DNA of 64,000 nucleotides from the NCBI RefSeq assembly GCF_021083185.1, contig NZ_JAIGQB010000002.1, positions 124,001-188,000 of the forward strand. Direction: 5' to 3'. The position numbers were made by a program, and so were the translations under genes. Under the pieces are notes generated by a model. That model searched no databases, was not told where the DNA came from, and saw only the letters and a list, made by a program, of their open reading frames with translations. Origin of the DNA: Nocardioides furvisabuli. GTDB lineage: Bacteria; Actinomycetota; Actinomycetes; Propionibacteriales; Nocardioidaceae. This document shows, in pieces, positions 17,176 through 25,396 of the stretch. Within the stretch, counting starts at the first letter, position 1, and each line of letters opens with the position of its first letter.

Positions 17176-17985
17176 TCCCTGCTGCTCGGCGGTGACCCGC
17201 TCGATGAACTCCGCCGACTCCGCGAAGATCCGCGGGGCGTCGTTGTCGAGGGTGGCGACGTGATAGCTGTCCTGGAGCACGCGCTCCTCGAAGTCCTTCG
17301 AGGACAGGCCGGCGTTGAGCGCACGCGAGGACGAGATGTCCACGACGTGGTCCTGGGCCGAGCGGAAGAACAGCACCGGGATGGTGATCCGGGGCAGGTC
17401 GCGACGCAGCTCGGCGTAGCCGGCGAACATCGACGCGGCCGCCTTCAGGGGCGTCGTGGGGTAGCCGTGCTCGTCCGCTCCGGGCTTCTTGATGTCGTTG
17501 GCGATCCCGGGGAAGCCGGGCACGAGGTGCTTGAGCACCGGCAACAGCTTGACGTCCTTGCGGAGCGTGTCGACGGCGGCATTGACGATCACGATCCCGG
17601 CGAGCCGGTCGCCGTGGTCGGCCGCCAGGCGCAGGCACAGCGCACCACCCATGGACAACCCGACGGCGACCACCGCGTCGTTCTCCGCCGCAAGCTTGTC
17701 GAGCGCGCCCTCGACAGTGGCGACCCAGTCCGCCCACGTCACCTTGTTGAGGTCCTGCCAGCGCGTCCCGTGCCCCGGCAGCAACGGCATCTCCACCGCG
17801 TAGCCGCGGGCGGCGAGGTCCTCGGCCCAGGGCCGCATGGAGACCGGGTTGCCGGTGAAGCCGTGCTGCACCAGCACGCCGATGCGGCGCCCGCCGGTGA
17901 GCTCGGGCCTGGCGGCGCGGGACATCGGAGCGACCAGTGCGGGGTCGAGGGGCGCCTCCTGGGCGCTACGGAAGGGGATCCTCAC
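17173..17985 (-). CDS. Alpha/beta-hydrolase, carboxylesterase or monoacylglycerol lipase type
   Basis: The 270-residue enzyme has the oxyanion motif HGFTG (41-45), the nucleophile elbow GLSMGG (Ser about 111), an Asp in RSAQDHVVD and a His in DSYHVATLD. This matches thermophilic Est30-like carboxylesterases and monoacylglycerol lipases. Three in-frame GTGs lie within 16 bases; 17985 was chosen because a weak -10 (CACACT, 17992-17997) ends 6 bases upstream. The plsC gene downstream suggests acyl-lipid turnover, as inference. Confidence 0.85.
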   Translation of the reverse strand: MRIPFRSAQEAPLDPALVAPMSRAARPELTGGRRIGVLVQHGFTGNPVSMRPWAEDLAARGYAVEMPLLPGHGTRWQDLNKVTWADWVATVEGALDKLAAENDAVVAVGLSMGGALCLRLAADHGDRLAGIVIVNAAVDTLRKDVKLLPVLKHLVPGFPGIANDIKKPGADEHGYPTTPLKAAASMFAGYAELRRDLPRITIPVLFFRSAQDHVVDISSSRALNAGLSSKDFEERVLQDSYHVATLDNDAPRIFAESAEFIERVTAEQQG

Positions 17986-18056
17986 GCGCACAGTGTGCAC
18001 CACTTCCGACCAGGTTCGCGGTGCGAAACCACCCGAGTGTCCCTCCGGGGTGCGGG

Positions 18057-18062
18057 TACCGT
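18057..18062 (+). promoter_or_regulatory. -10 hexamer TACCGT (leaderless)
   Basis: TACCGT ends 6 bases before the GTG at 18069, in the divergent gap with the esterase gene. Confidence 0.55.
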
Positions 18063-18068
18063 GGCAGC

Positions 18069-18542
18069 GTGACCACGCCAGGCGACGAGAGCCGCACCGA
18101 CCTGGTGTGGCGCGAGATCGTCGACAACTACGGCGAGCGCGTCGTCCTGCCCGACGACGACGCGTCCGGGTCCTCGTCCGCCGGCCCCTCCCCGGCCCCC
18201 GACACCGAGGCACCGGGCGGCGCCGATGCCGACGCACCTCTCCCGGACGACCTCGTCGACGACGACGAGGTCGAGGCCCGCGAGCAGGCCGTCGCCGAGG
18301 CAGAGCGCTTCCGCCCTCCAGCCCCGCCGCCCTTCCCGGTCCCCCGGACCTGGCAACGCGGGCTGGCCTGGGCAGGCGTCTTCGTCGCCCCCCTCCTCGC
18401 CCTGGTGGTCGCGCTGTTCTCGCTGTGGGTGACGCCCCTGGTCGGCTGGGCACTCGTGGGGTGGTTCGTCGGCGGGTTCGCCTACCTCGTCCACGAGATG
18501 CCGCGCGGGCGCGACCCGTGGGACGACGGCTCGCGCGTCTGA
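18069..18542 (+). CDS. Small membrane protein, function unknown
   Basis: The 157-residue protein has an acidic, low-complexity cytoplasmic half (Pro, Ala, Asp and Glu rich, about 1-95), then two transmembrane helices (about 100-122 and 125-142) with a short hairpin, and a polar tail (HEMPRGRDPWDDGSRV). I do not recognise a family with a known role. It precedes the TIGR00300 gene by about 75 bases, which has its own promoter. Confidence 0.75.
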   Translation: MTTPGDESRTDLVWREIVDNYGERVVLPDDDASGSSSAGPSPAPDTEAPGGADADAPLPDDLVDDDEVEAREQAVAEAERFRPPAPPPFPVPRTWQRGLAWAGVFVAPLLALVVALFSLWVTPLVGWALVGWFVGGFAYLVHEMPRGRDPWDDGSRV

Positions 18543-18603
18543 GCACTCGCCGCCCAGGTGGAGCAGCCCACCGGCGGACGGTCACGCAGGAGCGGACCGG
18601 GAG

Positions 18604-18609
18604 TAGGGT
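18604..18609 (+). promoter_or_regulatory. -10 hexamer TAGGGT (leaderless, TIGR00300)
   Basis: TAGGGT ends 7 bases before the GTG at 18617. Confidence 0.5.
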
Positions 18610-18616
18610 CACGACA

Positions 18617-19852
18617 GTGGGGGCGAAGGAGACGGTGGAGGTCACGGGCCACCTCATGGACACCGGCATCCTGTCGCGGATCCTCGACGACATCCGCGAC
18701 TACGGCGGCGACTACGTCCTCGACCAGTTCGAGGTCGGTCACGAGGCCCACGACCCCAGCAGCGCCCGCATCACCGTCGAGGCCGACGACGACGAGTCGC
18801 TCCAGCGCCTCCTGATGCGCCTGCAGACCCGTGGGGTCAACCCGATGAGCCTCGCCGAGGCGTCGACGCGCCCGGCCGAGCGTGACGGGGTGCTGCCCGA
18901 CGGCTTCTACGCCACCACGAACCTCGACACGCGCGTGCACATCGACGGAGCGTGGCACGACGTCGAGAACCCCGAGATGGACTGCGGGCTCGTCGTGGAC
19001 TCCTCGACACCGGGGCTGCGGGTCCGCACCGTCCCGATGACAGACGTGCGCACCGGCATGCGTGTCGTCGTCGGCACAGCCGGGATCCGGGTGGCGGTGC
19101 CGAGCCGCGACGAGGTGGCCGACTCGTTCGCCACCGTGGGGGCCGAGCTCGCGGGCGAGCGCCCGCAGGCTGTGCTGGTGCGCCAGGTCGCCGACGGCAT
19201 GCGGCAGACGCGGGCCGACGGCAAGCGGCTGCTGTGGGTCGTCGGACCGGGGGTGGTCAACACCGGGGCCGTCCCGGCGCTGGTCGCCCTCGTCCGGGCC
19301 GGCTTCGTCGACGTGCTCTTCGCCGGCAACGGACTCGCCACGCGCGACATCGAGCAAGCGCTGTACGGCACGAGCATCGGCGTCGAGGTGTCCACCCAGG
19401 GCGGCGATCACGGACACGAGCACCGCGTGCGGGCCCTCAACACCATCCGCAAGGCAGGCTCGATCGCTGCGGCGGTGGACGAGGGCACCGTGACGAGCGG
19501 GATCATGCACGCACTGGTCACGGGCCGGAAGCCGTTCGTGCTCGTCGGCTCGGTGCGCGACGACGCCCCGCTGCCCGACGTCCACACCGACGTGGTCGCC
19601 GGCCAGCGCGCGATGCGGGCCGAGATCCGCGACGTGGGCTACTGCCTGATGATGGCCGCGCAGCTGCACGCGGTAGCCACGGCCAACATCCTGCCGGCAT
19701 CGGTCCCGCTCGTGTGCGTCGACCTCGACCCGGCGACCGTCACCCGGATCGTCGACCACGGCACCAGCCGCGGCCGCGGCATCGTCACCGACGTCGGCCT
19801 CTTCCTCGAACAGCTCGCGCTCGAGCTCGTGGCGGGCTACCCGCGCGGCTGA
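18617..19852 (+). CDS. TIGR00300 (LOR/SDH-like) family protein
   Basis: The 411-residue protein matches the TIGR00300 family from its N-terminus (GHLMDTGILSRILDDI, then FEVGHEAHDPSSARI) to the nucleotide-binding part (LLWVVGPGVVNTGAVPAL and FAGNGLATRDIEQALYG). Members include archaeal and cyanobacterial enzymes that form proline from ornithine or act on arginine. The activity here is a prediction by family only. No arginine or proline genes are adjacent. Its 3-prime end overlaps the convergent ROK kinase gene by 16 bases. Confidence 0.8.
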   Translation: MGAKETVEVTGHLMDTGILSRILDDIRDYGGDYVLDQFEVGHEAHDPSSARITVEADDDESLQRLLMRLQTRGVNPMSLAEASTRPAERDGVLPDGFYATTNLDTRVHIDGAWHDVENPEMDCGLVVDSSTPGLRVRTVPMTDVRTGMRVVVGTAGIRVAVPSRDEVADSFATVGAELAGERPQAVLVRQVADGMRQTRADGKRLLWVVGPGVVNTGAVPALVALVRAGFVDVLFAGNGLATRDIEQALYGTSIGVEVSTQGGDHGHEHRVRALNTIRKAGSIAAAVDEGTVTSGIMHALVTGRKPFVLVGSVRDDAPLPDVHTDVVAGQRAMRAEIRDVGYCLMMAAQLHAVATANILPASVPLVCVDLDPATVTRIVDHGTSRGRGIVTDVGLFLEQLALELVAGYPRG

Positions 19853-20796
19853 GACCGGGCCACCAGCAGCGCCGCGCCGACCATCCCCGCCTCGGGCCCG
19901 AGACGGGCGGCGACGAGGGCGGGGACACTGCGGTGCGCGGCGCCCACGAGCGTACGCCGCAGCGCTGCCCGGGCCGGGTCCAGCAGCTTGGCGCCGGCCG
20001 CCGACACGCCGCCGCCGATCACGACCACCTCGGGGTCGAGCGCGGCGACGAGGTTCGCCGCGCCCACCCCGAGCCAGTCCCCCACTGAGGCGAACGCCCG
20101 CCGCGCGACCAGGTCGCCCTCCTCGGCCGCCGCGGTGACCATCGGTCCCGTCACGCGGTCCGGGTGGCCCCCGCTCATGTCGGACAGCACCGATGGCTGC
20201 TCGGCCATGAGCGCGCGGGCGTTGCGGACGAGTGCGTTGCCGGACGAGTACTGCTCCCAGCACCCTCGACGTCCGCACTCGCAGGGCTGGCCGTCCGGGA
20301 CGACCTGCATGTGCCCGAACTCGCCGGCCATGCCGTTGGCGCCGCGGAGCACCTCCCCGCCGACGAGCACGGCCCCGCCGATGCCGGTGCCCATGGTGAT
20401 CATCAGCGCCGACGATGCTCCCCCGGCCGCGCCGTGGTGGGCCTCGGCGCGGGCCGCGCAGTTGGCGTCGTTGTCGAGCCGCACCGGGCAGCCCAGACGT
20501 GCCTCCAGCAGGTCGCGCAGCGGCTCCCCCTGCCACGGCAGGTGCGGGGCGAACATGACCCGCTCCCCGCGGGAGTCCACGAAGCCGGCGGCGGCGACCC
20601 CCAGTCCCGCGAGCGGGCTCCCACCCGCCGCGTCGAGGACCGCCGCGACGAGCGCGTCCTCGACCTGGCCGGCGACCACCCGTCGCCCCGGCGTCGTACG
20701 CCGAGCGGCGCGGGACACCGTGCCGTCGGCACCGACCACGCCGGCCAGCACCTTGGTGCCTCCGATGTCCACCCCGACGACCACGCCCTCGCTCAT
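19837..20796 (-). CDS. ROK-family sugar kinase (glucokinase-like)
   Basis: The 319-residue protein begins VVVGVDIGGTKVLAGVV (ATP-binding motif) and has the ROK zinc motif CECGRRGCWEQYSSG, plus the sugar-binding region LDNDANCAARAEAHHG. It probably phosphorylates glucose or a related hexose. Two ATGs lie nine bases apart; 20796 is preferred because GAGGA is then correctly spaced. The end overlaps the TIGR00300 gene by 16 bases. Confidence 0.88.
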   Translation of the reverse strand: MSEGVVVGVDIGGTKVLAGVVGADGTVSRAARRTTPGRRVVAGQVEDALVAAVLDAAGGSPLAGLGVAAAGFVDSRGERVMFAPHLPWQGEPLRDLLEARLGCPVRLDNDANCAARAEAHHGAAGGASSALMITMGTGIGGAVLVGGEVLRGANGMAGEFGHMQVVPDGQPCECGRRGCWEQYSSGNALVRNARALMAEQPSVLSDMSGGHPDRVTGPMVTAAAEEGDLVARRAFASVGDWLGVGAANLVAALDPEVVVIGGGVSAAGAKLLDPARAALRRTLVGAAHRSVPALVAARLGPEAGMVGAALLVARSQPRG

Positions 20797-20845
20797 GCCG
20801 CTCATCCTCGCGCACCCGCTCCATGGGCCGATCGGGTCATTGGTC

Positions 20846-20861
20846 TAGTCACTTCTGACCA
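20846..20861. promoter_or_regulatory. TAGTC-N6-GACCA element upstream of tadE
   Basis: TAGTC-ACTTCT-GACCA is a one-mismatch copy of the perfect TAGTC-N6-GACTA repeats seen at 36000 and 43303. It lies 76 bp upstream of the tadE -10 hexamer, measured first base to first base. Confidence 0.45.
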
Positions 20862-20921
20862 TCTTCCGTCATGAGACCCCCCGAGTGCCGTCAATCCAGC
20901 GACAGCCGGACCACCGGCTCG

Positions 20922-20927
20922 TACGGT
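20922..20927 (+). promoter_or_regulatory. -10 hexamer TACGGT of tadEG
   Basis: TACGGT lies 32 bases before the ATG at 20959, giving a predicted leader of about 25 bases that contains GGAAGGGG. This is an ordinary leadered promoter. Confidence 0.5.
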
Positions 20928-20958
20928 GACAGACGGACAGTTCCGCGGAAGGGGACCC

Positions 20959-21399
20959 ATGCGCAGGCGCACACACACGCACGGACGCACCGAGCGAGGT
21001 GCCTCCGCGGTGGAGTTCGCGCTCGTGGTGATCCCCCTCCTCATGGTGATCGCGGGCATCGTCAACTTCGGGCTCGTCTTCGCCCAGCAGCTCGCCCTCG
21101 ACAACTCGGTGCGCGCCGGAGCGCGGGCGGGCGTGGTCGACACCGGCAACAACCCGGTGACCGTGGCCACCGCCCAGTGGAACTCGACCGCGATCGCGAA
21201 GTCGCAGACCAGCGCCTTCGCGGTGACCTATCCCTCGGGTGTCGGCTCGACCTGCAAGGGCAGCGCCTTCGGCCAGAACATGGTGGTGCGCGCCACCGTC
21301 GCCTCGAAGTTCCTCATCCCGTGGCCGCTGCCCGGCTCCGTCGTGCCGAAGACCGTGACCCTCTCCAGTCAGGCGGAGTTCCAGTGCGAGTACCAGTGA
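20959..21399 (+). CDS. tadE: TadE-like minor pseudopilin
   Basis: The 146-residue protein has a short basic N-terminus, then GASAVEFALVVIPLLMVIAG, the TadE-type prepilin-like helix with conserved Glu, then an extracytoplasmic domain with two cysteines (GSTCKG, FQCEY). TadE-type pseudopilins are needed for Flp pilus assembly. The ATG has GGAAGGGG upstream. The gene overlaps tadG and is 6 kb from the main tad operon. Confidence 0.85.
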   Translation: MRRRTHTHGRTERGASAVEFALVVIPLLMVIAGIVNFGLVFAQQLALDNSVRAGARAGVVDTGNNPVTVATAQWNSTAIAKSQTSAFAVTYPSGVGSTCKGSAFGQNMVVRATVASKFLIPWPLPGSVVPKTVTLSSQAEFQCEYQ

Positions 21400-22586
21400 T
21401 CGATCCGCGTCGTGACGACCAGGGGGCCGTCGCGGTCCTCGTCGGCATCCTGGCCGTCTTCCTGATCGGCCTGTCGGCCTTCACCGTCGACCTCGGTGCG
21501 GCCTACGTCAGCAACCGAAACCTGCAGAAGGCGGCCGACGCGGGCGCGCTCGCCGGCGCGCAGGCGCTCACGCAGTTCCCGGGTTCGTGCGACGCGATCC
21601 GCTCGAACTCCGTCGCGGTGGCCGCCGCGCGCGCCGCTGCCGTGAAGGTCGCGAAGGCCAACTACCCCGACGCCAGCTGGACCGAGGACGCCACCGCCTG
21701 GAAGGTGACCTGCGACCCCAAGCTGAAGGTCGTCAACGTCACCTTCGCCAACTCCGGCACGACCAAGGCCAGCTTCGCCGGGGTCTTCGGCGGCGCGAAG
21801 ACCGTGACGACCAAGCGTGGTTCCCAGGCGACGGTCGACGTGGCTCCGGGCGCCGGTGACAACGTGCGACCGCTCGCCCTCTGCTCCGCGGCCGTCGGCA
21901 ACAGCACTCCCGGGACCTTCGTCCAGATCTTCTACCCCGGCAACGGCACCATGTCGCCGTCCCAGTGCCCCAAGCCGAAGAGCCCCGGCAACTGGTGGAC
22001 CCTCGACTGCCCCGAGGAGCGCGGCGGCGCCACCACGCTGCTCGAGCAGCAGATCAAGGACGGCTGCCAGGACCGCGTCACCGTGATCCCCGGGCAGGCG
22101 AACGCCAACACCCCGGGCTCCCTCACCGTGGTGCTCGAGGACGCCTGCCCCAACGCGCCCTCGGGCTCGGAGACCTGCATGAGCGGTGACCCGGGCAACC
22201 TCGACGCCGGCCACATCGCCGACTCGTGGAAGTACCTCGTCGACACCCAGAAGATCAGCATCTTCCCGGTCTTCTGCGTCGCACCCCAGTGCAGCGAGGA
22301 CACCACCTCAGGGTCCGGCACCAACACGGTCTTCCCGGTCTACAAGCTCGTCTCCGCCGTCGTGTGCGGCTATCACTTCAGCGCCAAGGAGAAGCACCAC
22401 TCCACCACGGGGCTGTGCGCGGGCAACCCCTACCTCGCCGGCCTCGACCCCATTGGCCTGAACTCCAACAACTACCTGGTGATCAAGTACCTCTCGACGC
22501 GCACCAGCGGTTCGAACGCCGAGTCCGAGTGCGCGCTGGGCGCATCGTGCGACGGCGGCCTGCGCCGCACCCGCCTCACCGGCTGA
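21384..22586 (+). CDS. tadG: TadG-like pilus assembly protein
   Basis: The 400-residue protein starts RDDQGAVAVLVGILAVFLIG with a single membrane helix and the TadE/TadG-like ADAGALAGAQAL block, then a large cysteine-rich extracytoplasmic domain. The GTG at 21384 has GGAG five bases upstream and overlaps tadE by 16 bases; a second GTG at 21396 overlaps the stop as GTGA and is possible. It is probably exported and anchored with the Flp pilus machinery. Confidence 0.82.
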   Translation: MRVPVIDPRRDDQGAVAVLVGILAVFLIGLSAFTVDLGAAYVSNRNLQKAADAGALAGAQALTQFPGSCDAIRSNSVAVAAARAAAVKVAKANYPDASWTEDATAWKVTCDPKLKVVNVTFANSGTTKASFAGVFGGAKTVTTKRGSQATVDVAPGAGDNVRPLALCSAAVGNSTPGTFVQIFYPGNGTMSPSQCPKPKSPGNWWTLDCPEERGGATTLLEQQIKDGCQDRVTVIPGQANANTPGSLTVVLEDACPNAPSGSETCMSGDPGNLDAGHIADSWKYLVDTQKISIFPVFCVAPQCSEDTTSGSGTNTVFPVYKLVSAVVCGYHFSAKEKHHSTTGLCAGNPYLAGLDPIGLNSNNYLVIKYLSTRTSGSNAESECALGASCDGGLRRTRLTG

Positions 22587-22609
22587 GCGACCCCGTCACG
22601 ACGGGTCGC
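22587..22609. terminator. Hairpin between tadG and the ArsA operon
   Basis: GCGACCC and GGGTCGC form a 7-bp stem around an interior CGTCACGAC that can pair partly. It sits between the convergent tadG and 22596 genes, so it may act both ways. No T-tract. Confidence 0.4.
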
Positions 22610-23009
22610 CCGAGGTCTCGGGCCACCCGTCGTCGAGGTCGATGTGCTCGACGCCGTTGCCGGAGCCGTGCTCGGTCTCGGTGGCGTGCTGCTCGACGGT
22701 GGCCAGGAGCGCGGCGCCGGCCTGTACCAGCGACGCGATCGCGGCCGACAGGTGCGAGGTCACCTCGGGCCCGAGCTGGCGAGCAGCATGGACAGTGCGA
22801 CACAGCGGGCACACGGTGCACTCGGCGGAACCGGTGGCGAGGTGGTCGTTGAGGTCGTGGGCCGACTCGGCCGCGTGCGCCGCCAGGCCGGACAGCTGTT
22901 CACCCGCGTCGCCGGCGTGCTCGCGCGCCCACCCGGAGAGGGCGCCGAGGAGCTTGGCGGCCTCCTCGCCCAACGACCCGACCTCATGGGGGTCCCCCGG
23001 CTCACTCAC
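22596..23009 (-). CDS. Small CxxCxxC protein, third gene of the ArsA-like operon
   Basis: The 137-residue acidic protein has helical N- and C-terminal parts around ECTVCPLCRTV, a CxxCxxC motif that may bind zinc or another metal. The C-terminus (VEHIDLDDGW) resembles the ends of DUF5304-type actinobacterial proteins, but I am not sure of the family. Its GTG overlaps the stop of the ArsA-like gene as GTGA. Function unknown. Confidence 0.7.
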   Translation of the reverse strand: MSEPGDPHEVGSLGEEAAKLLGALSGWAREHAGDAGEQLSGLAAHAAESAHDLNDHLATGSAECTVCPLCRTVHAARQLGPEVTSHLSAAIASLVQAGAALLATVEQHATETEHGSGNGVEHIDLDDGWPETSGDPS

Positions 23010-24178
23010 GTGGTCTCCTCGTCGACGAACCTGACCTGGAGCTCCCCGTCCCGCACCCGCGCCCCCGCCACGCGGAGCCGCGCCAGCCCGGAGGGCAGCG
23101 TCAGCAGGCGACGATACGACGAGACCGAGACGACCAGCTCGTCGCCCTTGCGCGCGAGGCGTACGTCGTCCCGGCTCGCCAGCGGCAGGGGCAGCGCCAG
23201 GACGCGCCCGCCGGCCTCCTGGCGTACGTCCAGGGGTGGGCGTCGGGCCGACCTCGACAGCGGGTCGTCGCCTCCGTAGACGGCCGAGGCCAGGTCGAGC
23301 AGCTCCTCGTGCCCGACCGGTTCGACGTCGCGATAGACCGACGTGCGCAGGTCGAGCCCGGCGAACGAGTCCGCGGCGTCGGCCAGCACGCGCTCCTGCG
23401 CCTCGACCCACGTCGTGCGCCAGGGGTCGGCCCCGCCCGCGGGGAAGACGCGGTTCACGACGGCCGCGTCGACGGTGTAGCCGAAGAGGGTGAGGAAGGT
23501 GTAGGCACGACGGGCCTCGGCGAGCACGACCGACTCCGGGGTCAGCACGAGGCGCACCGACGCGTCGCGGCCGGTCAGCAGCGTGCGTACGTCGTCGAGC
23601 TCGGCGTGCAGGCGCTCGATGGCGTCGAAGACCGAGTCGCCGGGCATCGGGACGCCGGCCGCACGCGTCAGCACCGGCTTGAGGGCCTTCACCACCCGGC
23701 GCTCCACGGGCAGCACCCGCGCCATGTACCAGCCGAGCGCCTCGGGCAGCGCGAGCAGGCGCAGCGTCTCCGCCGTCGGGGCGCAGTCCACGACCAGGAC
23801 GTCCCACTCCCCCGTCCGCGCCTGCGCCCGGACCTCGAGCAGGGCCAGCACCTCCTCGGCCCCGGGGATGACGGTGAGCTCCTCCGCGGCGACGGGATCG
23901 ACGCCGGCCACGTCGAGCACGCTCAGCAGGTAACCCTGGATGTCGCGCCACGAGCGCTCGAAGCGCTCCTGGGCGTCGACGTGCTGCACCCACAGGTTGG
24001 GTGCGGCCTCCGTCGGCTCACCCGTGGCGGTGACGTCGAGCGCGTCGGCCAGCGAGTGGGCAGCGTCGGTGGACAGCACCAGCGTGCGGTGGCCGGCGGC
24101 CGCGCTGCGGCAGGCCGTGGCCGCGGCGAGCGTCGACTTGCCGACACCGCCCTTGCCGGTGAAGAGGAGGATCCGCAC
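23006..24178 (-). CDS. ArsA/Get3-like ATPase
   Basis: The 390-residue protein starts RILLFTGKGGVGKSTLAAAT, the deviant Walker A of ArsA/Get3 ATPases, and continues with LVLSTDAAHSLADAL and VVDCAPTAETLRLLALP. The C-terminal 90 residues form a beta-rich domain typical of actinobacterial members. No cysteine cluster for arsenite is visible, so arsenic transport is unlikely; the cellular role is unknown. It stands 14 bases after the SRPBCC gene. Confidence 0.85.
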   Translation of the reverse strand: MRILLFTGKGGVGKSTLAAATACRSAAAGHRTLVLSTDAAHSLADALDVTATGEPTEAAPNLWVQHVDAQERFERSWRDIQGYLLSVLDVAGVDPVAAEELTVIPGAEEVLALLEVRAQARTGEWDVLVVDCAPTAETLRLLALPEALGWYMARVLPVERRVVKALKPVLTRAAGVPMPGDSVFDAIERLHAELDDVRTLLTGRDASVRLVLTPESVVLAEARRAYTFLTLFGYTVDAAVVNRVFPAGGADPWRTTWVEAQERVLADAADSFAGLDLRTSVYRDVEPVGHEELLDLASAVYGGDDPLSRSARRPPLDVRQEAGGRVLALPLPLASRDDVRLARKGDELVVSVSSYRRLLTLPSGLARLRVAGARVRDGELQVRFVDEETT

Positions 24179-24192
24179 GCCGGACCCGGGCG

Positions 24193-24630
24193 TCAGAGGG
24201 ACTCGACGCGCTTCTTGAGGCCCTTCAGCGCGGTGTCGATGAGGATCTTCTCGCCCTTGCGCTTGAGCATGCCGATCAGCGGGATGCTCACGTCGAGGGC
24301 GAGCCGGTAGGTCACCTCGGTGCTGCCGTCGCCCCGGTCCGCGAGCGTGTAGGCGCCGTCGAGGGCCTTGAGCATGCTGCCCTCGACCAGGGTCCACGTG
24401 ACCTCTCGGTCGGCGTCCCAGTCGTAGGCGAGGGTGTACTCGTCCTTGATGGGCGAGACGTCGAGGGAGAAGTAGACCTGCTCGGCACGGCCGTCGGTCC
24501 CGGCCTCGGTCACCTCGGCCACCTGCACGCCCTTGGCCCACTCGGGGTAGGACTCGAAGTCGGCGATGACGGCCATGACGTCGGCCGGAGGAGCATCGAT
24601 CGTGATCGACGAGGAGGTCTGTTCGGCCAT
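24193..24630 (-). CDS. SRPBCC (START-like) family protein
   Basis: The 145-residue protein (AEQTSSSITIDAPPADVMAV, then FESYPEWAKGVQVAEV) is a single helix-grip domain of the polyketide cyclase/START type, which binds hydrophobic ligands. It is the first gene of the operon with the ArsA-like ATPase and the CxxCxxC protein. The ligand cannot be inferred. Confidence 0.85.
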   Translation of the reverse strand: MAEQTSSSITIDAPPADVMAVIADFESYPEWAKGVQVAEVTEAGTDGRAEQVYFSLDVSPIKDEYTLAYDWDADREVTWTLVEGSMLKALDGAYTLADRGDGSTEVTYRLALDVSIPLIGMLKRKGEKILIDTALKGLKKRVESL

Positions 24631-24636
24631 GCGGTG

Positions 24637-24642
24637 AACCTA
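24637..24642 (-). promoter_or_regulatory. -10 hexamer TAGGTT (leaderless, SRPBCC-ArsA operon)
   Basis: TAGGTT ends 6 bases before the ATG at 24630. Confidence 0.55.
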
Positions 24643-24691
24643 TCGCGCGGCGGGCTGGGGCGAAACGTCCCCTCACCGCGTCGGAGCGCAC

Positions 24692-24697
24692 TAACCT
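24692..24697 (+). promoter_or_regulatory. -10 hexamer TAACCT of the ICMT-acyl-CoA ligase operon
   Basis: TAACCT lies 36 bases before the GTG at 24733. The predicted leader contains AGAGAGG, so this is a leadered promoter. Confidence 0.4.
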
Positions 24698-24732
24698 CCG
24701 TCTGGTCGTTCCCGCCCAGAGAGGTAGACACT

Positions 24733-25386
24733 GTGAGCACCACCGAGCCTGTGCGGCGAACAGATCCCGGACGCATCCTCGCGGTCGTGCTCTTCACCTG
24801 CCTCCTCCTCCTCAACGCCGCACACCTGGCGCAGGACGACCTGCTGACCTCACCGCTGTCGACGGTGGTCACGGTGCTGACGATGGCGTTCTACGTCCTC
24901 TTGGTGTGGGCCTACCTCCGGCGCACGCCGACCGACCGCACCGACCGCCGCTGGACGTCGTGGGTCGTGGCCTTCGCCGGCACCGCCGCACCCTTCGCGA
25001 TCCCCCTCGTCTCCGACGGTCTGGTCGCCAGCACGCTGCGGGAGTCCCTCGCGGCGGTCGTGCTCGGGGTGGGCCTGGCCGCGATGCTGTGGGCGCTGGG
25101 TGCCCTCGGCACCAACATCAGCGTGGTCCCGCAGGCCCGTGAGGTGGTCACCCACGGTCCCTACGCCCGCGTCCGTCACCCCCTCTACGCCGCGGAGCTG
25201 CTGAACGTCGTCGGCCTGTGCCTCGGTCACGCCGGCCCGTGGCCGTGGGTCGTGCTCGTGGCACTGGTCGTCCTGCAGGTCACGCGGGCGCGCCGCGAGG
25301 AGGCGCTGCTGGCCGCGGAGCTGCCCGGCTATGCGGAGTACCGGAGCCGCACCCCTATGCTCGTGCCCGCACTCGGCCGCAGCTAG
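24733..25386 (+). CDS. Isoprenylcysteine methyltransferase-like membrane protein
   Basis: The 217-residue protein has five or six hydrophobic helices and the ICMT/NnrU/PEMT-type block HGPYARVRHPLYAAELL, followed by RREEALLAAELPGYAEYRSR. These are membrane methyltransferases using S-adenosylmethionine. The bacterial substrate is unknown. Its TAG stop lies inside the AGGAGG ribosome-binding site region of the acyl-CoA ligase gene, so the two form an operon. Confidence 0.82.
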   Translation: MSTTEPVRRTDPGRILAVVLFTCLLLLNAAHLAQDDLLTSPLSTVVTVLTMAFYVLLVWAYLRRTPTDRTDRRWTSWVVAFAGTAAPFAIPLVSDGLVASTLRESLAAVVLGVGLAAMLWALGALGTNISVVPQAREVVTHGPYARVRHPLYAAELLNVVGLCLGHAGPWPWVVLVALVVLQVTRARREEALLAAELPGYAEYRSRTPMLVPALGRS

Positions 25387-25396
25387 GAGGTCCATC

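Noticed and set aside
18482..20824. A 780-codon antisense frame over TIGR00300 and the ROK gene
   Set aside because: No recognisable domain. It is the mirror of codon bias in the real genes.
23006..24178. Arsenite efflux ATPase
   Set aside because: The ATPase has the ArsA fold, but no arsenite cysteine cluster and no ArsB or ArsR neighbour.
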